Source: Lysobacterales bacterium PRO7 (lineage in GTDB: Bacteria > Pseudomonadota > Gammaproteobacteria > Xanthomonadales > Rhodanobacteraceae). Taken from it: 64,000 nt of DNA. Position numbers and translations under genes: made by a program. The notes beneath the pieces were generated by a model. It did no database searches, was not told where the DNA came from, and was given only the letters and a program-made list of their open reading frames with translations. Shown in pieces: positions 57,845-64,000 of this stretch (the stretch's first letter is position 1; the number at the start of each line of letters is the position of its first letter). The stretch spans positions 1 to 64,000 of the forward strand of contig QWHH01000011.1 in assembly GCA_021404785.1 (NCBI GenBank), given 5' to 3'.

Positions 57845-59746
57845 ATGCCCGGTACAGAAGTCGTCAGCAAGCAAGCCATTTACGGTGGCGCCGCCGGCAT
57901 CGCCTTGCTCGCCTTCGCGCTGATCTACCGATTCTATCCCGGCCATCCAGCCGTGCCTGCCGCGCCTGCGCCGCCGGCCGAATCGGCGACGGTTCCATCC
58001 ATGTCGTTGACGTCGTCCGCGAAGACAGCCGGCAAGACGGGGGCGAAGTCGCCACAGGCCACGACCGAACCTGCGGCACCCGTAGCGCCCGCCGCGCCAC
58101 CGACCAAGGCGATCGCGGCGCTGCTGAAGAAGGCGGCGAAGGCCTTCGACGATGGCCATCTGACCTCGCCGAAAGACGCCAGCGCGCTGGCTTTCTACCA
58201 GCAGGTGCTGGCCGCGGACAAGGACAACGCCGCCGCGCGCAGCGGATTGGAAAAAATCCACAAATCCCTTTTGCAGCAGGCCGGTGATGCGCTCGATCGT
58301 GGCGATGAGCGCGATTCGGCGCGCCTGATCGGCGAATTGGCGCAGGTCCCCGCGACCGAGGAAGATGTATCCGATTTGCAGTCGCGCCTGAAGACGCTGC
58401 GCCAGGTCATGCCCTTGCTCACGCGCGCAGCGGACTTGTTGCAGCAGGGTCATGCCACGACGCCTTCGGGCGGCAACGCATTGGCGGTGTATCGGCAGGT
58501 GCTCAAGCTCGACCCGGGCAACAAGCTGGCGGCGCTGGGTCTGGTCCAGGTGCAGCAGGGATTTCTCGACCTCGCCCTGGCGGCGGCGGCGCAGGATGAT
58601 TTCAATGGCGCTGACAAGATCCTTGCCGATGCGTCCACGGTCAGCCCCGGTTCGCAGGAATTGCTCGACACGCGTTCGCGCATCGAGGGAATTCGTCGCG
58701 ACCGTGCGGCGAACACGTTGACGCAGGCCAATTCCGCGCTGGATGCGGGTAATGCGGATCTGGCGGAAACGCTGGCGAAAAAGGCCTTGGCACTAAGTCC
58801 CGATTTGTCCGGTATCGACGCCTTCAACGAGCGCCTGCGCAACGCGCGCCTGTACGCGAGCTACAGCCCCGGCCAGGTCATCACCGACAAGTTCCGCGAC
58901 CGCCATGGCAGTGCGCCGCCGCTGGTGGTGATTCCGACCGGCAGTTTCATGATGGGAGCGGCGGCGGATGACCGTGACGCACGGGCGAACGAAGAACCGC
59001 AGCGCATGGTGAAAATCGACTCCGGTTTTGCGCTCGGCCGCGATGACGTCAGCGTCGGCGAGTTTCGCGTGTTCATCGAAGATTCCGACTATGTAACGGA
59101 TGCCGAAAAAGCGGGCGTGGCCAGCGTCTACGACGAGTCGACGGGCCGGATGATCGAACGCCGTGGCGTCACCTGGCGCGACGATTATCTCGGTTCCTCC
59201 GCTGCGGATGACCTGCCGGTCATCAATGTGTCCTGGAACGATGCGGTTGCCTACACCCAATGGTTGTCGGCACGCACCGGCAAGCACTATCGTCTGCCCA
59301 GTGAAGCCGAATACGAATACGCGCTGCGCGCGGGGTCGAGCACGCGCTATCCGTGGGGCGACGGCAATCCGCCACGTGAGATCGAGAACATCACCGGTGA
59401 CGGCGACCGCTCGCCCAAGCTCAAGCGCAGCTGGGCCAAGGCCTTCCGGCGTTATGAGGATGGCTATTGGGGTCCGGCGCCAATCGGCAAGTTTCCGCCG
59501 AATGCATTCGGCCTTGTCGACATCGATGGCAACGTTTCGGTCTGGGTCGCCGATTGCTGGCATGACAACTACATGCGCGCGCCAGCCGACAGCAGCGCGT
59601 GGATGAATCCCGGCTGTGCCGAACATGTGATCCGCGGTGGCTCGTGGGGCAGTGCGCCGGATCAGGTGCGCTCGGCGTATCGGCTGTCGGCGCCGTCGGC
59701 GACGCGCTCCGCGCGCGTGGGGATTCGGGTGGCAAGGGATTTGTAG
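57845..59746 (+). CDS. Membrane-anchored TPR protein with formylglycine-enzyme-like (SUMF1) domain
   Basis: The 633-residue protein has an N-terminal membrane helix (about 11-29), a Pro/Ala linker (about 31-95), TPR-like helical repeats (about 95-340, e.g. ALAFYQQVLAADKDNAAA and ALAVYRQVLKLDPGNKLAA) and a C-terminal SUMF1-type domain (about 365-633, with YRLPSEAEYEYALRAG and WVADCWHDNY). The cysteine pair of true formylglycine enzymes is missing: the RGGSWGSAPDQVRSAYR strand has none. Probably a binding or scaffold domain. No ribosome site is evident at ATG 57845; GTG 57809 is an alternative. Confidence 0.75.
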   Translation: MPGTEVVSKQAIYGGAAGIALLAFALIYRFYPGHPAVPAAPAPPAESATVPSMSLTSSAKTAGKTGAKSPQATTEPAAPVAPAAPPTKAIAALLKKAAKAFDDGHLTSPKDASALAFYQQVLAADKDNAAARSGLEKIHKSLLQQAGDALDRGDERDSARLIGELAQVPATEEDVSDLQSRLKTLRQVMPLLTRAADLLQQGHATTPSGGNALAVYRQVLKLDPGNKLAALGLVQVQQGFLDLALAAAAQDDFNGADKILADASTVSPGSQELLDTRSRIEGIRRDRAANTLTQANSALDAGNADLAETLAKKALALSPDLSGIDAFNERLRNARLYASYSPGQVITDKFRDRHGSAPPLVVIPTGSFMMGAAADDRDARANEEPQRMVKIDSGFALGRDDVSVGEFRVFIEDSDYVTDAEKAGVASVYDESTGRMIERRGVTWRDDYLGSSAADDLPVINVSWNDAVAYTQWLSARTGKHYRLPSEAEYEYALRAGSSTRYPWGDGNPPREIENITGDGDRSPKLKRSWAKAFRRYEDGYWGPAPIGKFPPNAFGLVDIDGNVSVWVADCWHDNYMRAPADSSAWMNPGCAEHVIRGGSWGSAPDQVRSAYRLSAPSATRSARVGIRVARDL

Positions 59747-59752
59747 AGAGGC

Positions 59753-59862
59753 GTCACCCCGGCAGGGATTGCCGGGGCCCAGACTGCATGGATGCCAAAG
59801 CCAGCGTGGATTGACGTTGCCATCCGCGGCTTCTGGATTCCGGCATTCCCTGCCGGAATGAC
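59753..59862. repeat. MITE-like intergenic repeat with compensated hairpins
   Basis: Two 31-base arms (59753-59783 and 59832-59862) form an inverted repeat, identical at 25 of 31 positions. Each arm is itself a hairpin. Outer pairs CC/GG on the left become TT/AA on the right, so the stem is preserved by compensating changes. The arms flank 48 bases of spacer. Confidence 0.7.
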
Positions 59863-59883
59863 GGGCAAAAAGCCGGCTGCCCG

Positions 59884-59889
59884 TATAAT
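59884..59889 (+). promoter_or_regulatory. Possible -10 element for hutU
   Basis: TATAAT stands 30 bases before the hutU ATG, in an otherwise GC-rich gap. No good -35 was found; the region at the expected distance is the end of the preceding repeat. Confidence 0.4.
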
Positions 59890-59919
59890 TCCATTTCATC
59901 TTTCGCGGACAAGACTCAC

Positions 59920-61590
59920 ATGAACGCCCCCACCCGCATCGACACCGCGCGTGTCATCCATCCGCCGCGCGGGCCGCAACTCACCTGCAAGAACTGGCTG
60001 ATCGAAGCCGCGTACCGGATGATCCAGCACAATCTCGATCCCGAAGTGGCGGAGAATCCGGCGGAACTCGTTGTGTACGGCGGCATCGGCCGCGCCGCGC
60101 GCAACTGGGAATGCTTCGACGCGATCCTGAAATCACTTCGCGAATTGAATCCTGACGAAACCCTGCTGGTGCAATCCGGCAAGCCGGTCGGCGTGTTCAA
60201 GACGCATGCGGATGCGCCGCGCGTGCTGATCGCCAATTCCAACCTCGTGCCGCATTGGGCGACGTGGGAACACTTCCACGAACTCGATAAGAAGGGCCTG
60301 ATGATGTACGGCCAGATGACGGCCGGTTCGTGGATCTACATCGGCTCGCAAGGCATCGTGCAGGGCACCTACGAAACCTTCGTCGAGATGGGCCGGCAGA
60401 GTTACGGTGGCAGTCTCAATGGCAAATGGATTCTGACCGCAGGTTTGGGCGGCATGGGCGGAGCGCAGCCGTTGGCCGCATCGCTCGCCGGCGCGTGCTC
60501 GCTGAATATCGAATGTCGCCAGAGCAGCATCGACTTCCGTTTGAAGACGCGCTATGTCGATGAGCAGGCGAAGGATCTGGACGACGCACTCGCGCGCATC
60601 GCCAAGTACACGAAGGCGGGCGAGGCCAAGTCCATCGCGCTGCTCGGCAATGCGGCGGAAATCCTGCCGCAGATGGTCAAGCGTGGCGTCAAACCCGACG
60701 CAGTGACCGACCAGACCAGCGCGCACGATCCGGTGCATGGCTACTTGCCGATCGGCTGGAGCGTCGAGCAATGGCTGGCCGAGCAAAAGGCCAATCCGGA
60801 AAAAGTGCGCGACGCGGCGAAGCAATCCATGCGCGCGCACGTCGAGGCCATGCTCGCGTTCCAGAAAATGGGCGTGCCGACCTTCGACTACGGCAACAAC
60901 ATCCGCCAGATGGCATTCGACGTCGGTTGCAAGAATGCGTTCGCGTTCCCCGGCTTCGTGCCGGCCTACGTGCGGCCATTGTTCTGCCGGGGCGTCGGCC
61001 CGTTCCGCTGGGTCGCGCTGTCGGGCGATCCCGAAGACATTTTGAAGACCGACGCGAAGGTGAAGGAACTCATTCCGGACGATCCGCATCTGCACAACTG
61101 GATCGACATGGCGGAAAAGCGCATCAGCTTTCAGGGCCTGCCGTCGCGCATCTGCTGGGTCGGACTCGGATTGCGCGACAAGCTCGGCCTCGCCTTCAAC
61201 GAAATGGTGCGCAAGGGCGAGTTGAAAGGCCCGGTCGCGATCGGACGCGATCACCTGGATTCGGGTTCCGTCGCCTCGCCGAATCGCGAAACCGAAGCCA
61301 TGCGTGATGGCAGCGATGCCGTATCCGACTGGCCGCTGCTGAACGCGCTGCTCAACACCGCGAGCGGCGCGACGTGGGTGAGTTTCCACCACGGCGGTGG
61401 CGTCGGCATGGGCTATTCGCAGCACGCCGGCGTCGTCATCGTCTGCGACGGAACGAAGGAAGCGGACGCCCGCATCGCGCGCGTGCTGTGGAACGATCCC
61501 GGCACCGGCGTCATGCGCCACGCCGACGCCGGCTACGACATCGCGATCCAATGCGCAAAGGAAAAGGGATTGAAGTTGCCGATGGTGTGA
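59920..61590 (+). CDS. hutU: Urocanate hydratase
   Basis: The 556-residue NAD-dependent enzyme hydrates urocanate, the second step of histidine degradation. Landmarks include [29 protein letters not shown] (NAD region) and [17 protein letters not shown] with the conserved catalytic-region cysteine. Length is normal. It lies alone here, far from hutI/hutF, with no hutH or hutC near. Confidence 0.96.
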   Translation: MNAPTRIDTARVIHPPRGPQLTCKNWLIEAAYRMIQHNLDPEVAENPAELVVYGGIGRAARNWECFDAILKSLRELNPDETLLVQSGKPVGVFKTHADAPRVLIANSNLVPHWATWEHFHELDKKGLMMYGQMTAGSWIYIGSQGIVQGTYETFVEMGRQSYGGSLNGKWILTAGLGGMGGAQPLAASLAGACSLNIECRQSSIDFRLKTRYVDEQAKDLDDALARIAKYTKAGEAKSIALLGNAAEILPQMVKRGVKPDAVTDQTSAHDPVHGYLPIGWSVEQWLAEQKANPEKVRDAAKQSMRAHVEAMLAFQKMGVPTFDYGNNIRQMAFDVGCKNAFAFPGFVPAYVRPLFCRGVGPFRWVALSGDPEDILKTDAKVKELIPDDPHLHNWIDMAEKRISFQGLPSRICWVGLGLRDKLGLAFNEMVRKGELKGPVAIGRDHLDSGSVASPNRETEAMRDGSDAVSDWPLLNALLNTASGATWVSFHHGGGVGMGYSQHAGVVIVCDGTKEADARIARVLWNDPGTGVMRHADAGYDIAIQCAKEKGLKLPMV

Positions 61591-61636
61591 GAGGAAAACG
61601 GGGTAGTGAACCTTTCCAACGAAAGGAGAATCCATC

Positions 61637-62083
61637 ATGTCGTCAGGCACCGTTCGACTGCATCGCGTATTGCGCGCGAAACCCGAGCGCGTGTATCGCG
61701 CCTTTCTCGACGCCGCCGCAATGGCCAAGTGGCTTCCGCCTTACGGGTTCACCTGCACGGTGCATCACATGGATGCGCGGGTTGGCGGGACGTTCAAGAT
61801 GTCGTTCACCAATTTCGGCACGGGCAACGGCCACGCGTTCGGCGGGACTTGGCGCGAGCTGGTGCCGCATGAGCGCATTCGCTACTCGGACGTGTTCGAC
61901 GATCCGAACCTGCCCGGCGAGATGGAGACGACCGTGTCGCTGAAGCCGGTCGTGTGCGGCACCGAAATCAGCATCGTGCAATCCGGAATCCCGGAAATGA
62001 TTCCGGTCGAGATGTGCTATCTCGGCTGGCAGGAATCGCTGGCGCAGCTGGCGACGCTGGTCGAACCCGAAATCCCGGGCTGA
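61637..62083 (+). CDS. SRPBCC (AHSA1-type) domain protein
   Basis: The 148-residue protein is a single START/Bet v 1-like domain with the usual opening HRVLRAKPERVYRAFLD, the AMAKWLPP helix and VGGTFKMSF strand. These bind hydrophobic ligands; a specific ligand cannot be told. AAAGGAG precedes ATG 61637. It follows hutU by 46 bases, possibly in one transcript. Confidence 0.85.
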   Translation: MSSGTVRLHRVLRAKPERVYRAFLDAAAMAKWLPPYGFTCTVHHMDARVGGTFKMSFTNFGTGNGHAFGGTWRELVPHERIRYSDVFDDPNLPGEMETTVSLKPVVCGTEISIVQSGIPEMIPVEMCYLGWQESLAQLATLVEPEIPG

Positions 62084-62184
62084 TCGGCCTGGTTTGATCG
62101 GCTTGGGCTGGATGGCTTGTGCTGGCTGCGCGGGACGGGGTGTGCTACTGTCGTATCGCAAATGCTATGCAATTGGAGATCGAC

Positions 62185-62469
62185 ATGAAAACTGCCACCT
62201 TGCCGCCGCTACGGGTCGAACCGAAATTTCGCAAGGCCGCCGAAGCCGTGCTCCGCGATGGCGAAAGCTTGTCCGGCCTGATGGAGCAATCCCTGCGCAG
62301 TGAAGTGAACCGCCGCCGCATGCAGGCCGAGTTCATCGCGCGCGGGCTGGCCGCGCGTGAAGACGCCAAACGAACGGACGTGTACTACACCGCCGATGAA
62401 GTTCACGCCGAGCTGCGCGACATGCTCGCCAAGGCAAAGGCGAAGTCCAAGGCTAAGGCTAAGGTGTGA
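62185..62469 (+). CDS. Small antitoxin-like protein of a ParE/RelE pair
   Basis: The 94-residue protein has a short N-terminal strand and helix-turn-helix-like stretch (LPPLRVEPKFRKAAEAVLRD, then GESLSGLMEQSLRSEV), like ribbon-helix-helix antitoxins. The C-terminus is KAKAKSKAKAKV, Lys-rich and low complexity. The toxin gene overlaps its stop by 4 bases (GTGA). GGAG precedes ATG 62185. Confidence 0.75.
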   Translation: MKTATLPPLRVEPKFRKAAEAVLRDGESLSGLMEQSLRSEVNRRRMQAEFIARGLAAREDAKRTDVYYTADEVHAELRDMLAKAKAKSKAKAKV

Positions 62470-62765
62470 GCTGGCGCGTCCGCTATACACTTGCGGCGCG
62501 CGAAGACCTCAAGCGGCTGTACGTCTTTCTGCTGGAACACGACATCATGGGCGCGCAACACGCACTGACGGCAATCGTCAAGGGCGTGGACCTGCTTCGA
62601 CAGTTTCCTTTCGCCTGCCGCAAGGTCGATCCGGGTAACCCGTTGTTGCGCGAACTGCTGGTGTCGTTCGGTGCATCCGGGTATGTGCTCGCGTACGAAA
62701 TTGAAAACGAACAAAGCGTTGTGATTCTGGCCGTGCGCCATCAGCGCGAAGACGACTACCACTGA
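62466..62765 (+). CDS. ParE/RelE-family toxin
   Basis: The 99-residue protein opens SWRVRYTLAAREDLKRLYVF and ends VVILAVRHQREDDYH, the N- and C-terminal patterns of ParE/RelE toxins. It starts at GTG 62466, overlapping the antitoxin stop, so translation is coupled. ParE members inhibit gyrase and RelE members cut mRNA; which applies is not readable here. Confidence 0.85.
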   Translation: MSWRVRYTLAAREDLKRLYVFLLEHDIMGAQHALTAIVKGVDLLRQFPFACRKVDPGNPLLRELLVSFGASGYVLAYEIENEQSVVILAVRHQREDDYH

Positions 62766-62898
62766 GTCTCTCTTGCCGCCAACGCGGTTACCCATGGCAG
62801 ACGGGCGAATTGATCGGGTTTCGCCATTTTCCGCCCTGACTGGCATCACGGCACCGCAGCGGTTACCTTCGGCATTCTGCTTTGGGGAACCTGCCACG

Positions 62899-64000
62899 AT
62901 GACGAATCCCGCCACTGCCGCGGCGCCGCTGCCGCGCCAGATTCCCTACATCATCGCGACCGAGGGCTGCGAGCGTTTCGGTTTCTACGGCATGCGCAAC
63001 ATCCTGACGCCGTTCCTGGTGTCGATGCTGCTGCTGCATCTGCCGGTGGGCGAGCGCGGGCTCGCCGCCAAGGACGTTTTCCACACCTTCGTCATCGGCG
63101 TCTACTTCTTTCCGCTGCTCGGCGGCTGGATCGCCGACCGCTTCTACGGCAAGTATCCGACGATCCTGTGGTTGTCGATGGTGTACGTGGCCGGCTTCGC
63201 CTGCCTTGCGTTGTTCGTCGACAACCGCACCGGTTTCTACACGGGCCTGTTTCTGATCGCGCTCGGCTCCGGCGGCATCAAGCCGCTGGTGTCGGCCTTC
63301 GTCGGCGACCAGTTCGATTCGAGCAACAAGCACCGCGCGAAAGCAGTCTACGACGCGTTTTACTGGATCATCAATTTCGGATCGTTCTTCGCGTCGTTGC
63401 TGATGCCGATCTTCCTGCGCGGCTTCGGCCCGGCGATCGCGTTCGGGATTCCCGGCGCGCTGATGGCGATCGCGCTGGCGGTGTTCTGGATGGGGCGCAA
63501 GCGCTACGTCAACGTGCCGCCGACGCCGGCCAATCCGCATTCGTTGCTGCGCGTGGCGCGCACGGCGCTCCTCGCGCATGCGCCGGGGCAGGCGCGGCCG
63601 GGATTGGCAGTCGCGATTGTCGGTGCGGTCGCGGCGCTGGCATTGCTCGCTTCGATTGCGTCTGTCGGATTCGTCATCGGCGTGTGCCTGTCGCTCGGCG
63701 CACTGATCGCGTTCGGCGGCGTCGGCACGTCGCTGCAGCTCGAGCGTGCGCGCGGCGCGCATCCGGATGAAGCCGTGGACGGCGTGCGCGTGGTGTTGCG
63801 CGTGCTGATCGTGTTCGCGCTGGTCACGCCGTTCTGGTCGCTGTTCGACCAGAAGGCGTCGACCTGGGTCTTGCAGGGCGCGCTCATGACCAAGCCCGCG
63901 TGGTTTCATGAGGCGCAGATGCAGGCGCTCAATCCGATGCTGGTGATGCTGATCATCCCGTTCAACAACCTCGTTGCGTTTCCGCTGCTGCGCCGCTTCG
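62899..64000 (+). CDS. POT/PTR2-family proton-coupled oligopeptide transporter (3' end missing)
   Basis: The frame is open from ATG 62899 to the window edge (367 residues). The opening IIATEGCERFGFYGMRN holds the ExxERFxYY-type motif of proton-peptide symporters, followed by multiple membrane helices including LPVGERGL loops and GDQFDSSNKHRAKAVYDAFYW split by a central gap. It would import di- and tripeptides, products of the secreted peptidases in this window (inference). The C-terminal helices lie outside. Confidence 0.85.
   Translation, partial: MTNPATAAAPLPRQIPYIIATEGCERFGFYGMRNILTPFLVSMLLLHLPVGERGLAAKDVFHTFVIGVYFFPLLGGWIADRFYGKYPTILWLSMVYVAGFACLALFVDNRTGFYTGLFLIALGSGGIKPLVSAFVGDQFDSSNKHRAKAVYDAFYWIINFGSFFASLLMPIFLRGFGPAIAFGIPGALMAIALAVFWMGRKRYVNVPPTPANPHSLLRVARTALLAHAPGQARPGLAVAIVGAVAALALLASIASVGFVIGVCLSLGALIAFGGVGTSLQLERARGAHPDEAVDGVRVVLRVLIVFALVTPFWSLFDQKASTWVLQGALMTKPAWFHEAQMQALNPMLVMLIIPFNNLVAFPLLRRF

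Noticed and set aside
62784-62867. Nine-base direct repeat GCGGTTACC at 62784 and 62859
   Set aside because: Only two short copies before the POT gene; could be chance, so not called as an operator.

Overview
The window is GC-rich bacterial chromosome with short intergenic gaps. Gene content and protein style (fused thrA-thrB-thrC operon, a MetX-type serine/homoserine succinyltransferase, HiPIP, ribosomal protein THX, HutF route of histidine breakdown, many secreted peptidases) suggest a gammaproteobacterium of the Xanthomonadales/Lysobacterales, perhaps Rhodanobacteraceae. This is inference from content; no taxonomic marker was searched. There is no rRNA, CRISPR array, transposase or prophage, and no gap between annotated features exceeds about 200 bases.

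Region by region. 1-7671 (+) is a copper/silver export cluster: the end of a cusC-type channel, cusB, cusA (all overlapping) and a P1B ATPase. 7634-12642 (-) holds an extradiol dioxygenase, two tandem paralogues of unknown function and an Atm1-type ABC exporter. 12733-16420 has a DUF4399 protein, a seven-blade kelch protein and periplasmic CpdB. 16500-20502 (+) runs gltX, a small zinc-ribbon membrane protein, zur, a MerC-like protein behind a Zur-box-like site, a cation diffusion facilitator and THX, closed by an intrinsic terminator. 20554-23218 is a divergent hutI/hutF pair; hutU lies far away at 59920. 23287-26850 encodes a secreted protein, a sterol-desaturase-type enzyme, a nucleotide pyrophosphatase-type lipoprotein and a YpfJ-type metalloprotease.

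27087-36189 (-) is one compact array reading ccmA-B-C-D-E, HiPIP, ccmF-G-H-I, then a MetX-family acyltransferase and cysteine dioxygenase: system I cytochrome c maturation with an electron carrier inserted and sulfur amino acid genes downstream. 36251-44354 (+) is a secreted-protein island: a subtilisin-like protease, a glutamic (G1) peptidase and a plant-like leucine-rich-repeat protein. The first and third share a tandem C-terminal module, and the middle of the island is lower in GC. 44362-51384 holds kynurenine 3-monooxygenase with a repeat element inside its frame, a serine carboxypeptidase, small stress-type proteins, an AlkX/YcaQ glycosylase, a cysteine-synthase-family enzyme and ferredoxin. 

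51753-57767 (-) is rnd followed by thrA-B-C, preceded by a 17-residue threonine-rich leader peptide that indicates attenuation by charged tRNA-Thr. 57845-64000 (+) has a TPR/FGE-domain membrane protein, a repeat element with compensated hairpins, hutU, an SRPBCC protein, a small toxin-antitoxin pair and the start of a POT-family transporter. tRNA-Leu(CAA) and tRNA-Ala(CGC) are present.

The metal genes form two sets: copper/silver export at the left edge, and zinc homeostasis around zur. The most rewarding items for follow-up are the thr leader, the Zur box on the merC-like gene, the unknown tandem paralogues, the secreted island with its shared module, and the two repeat elements.
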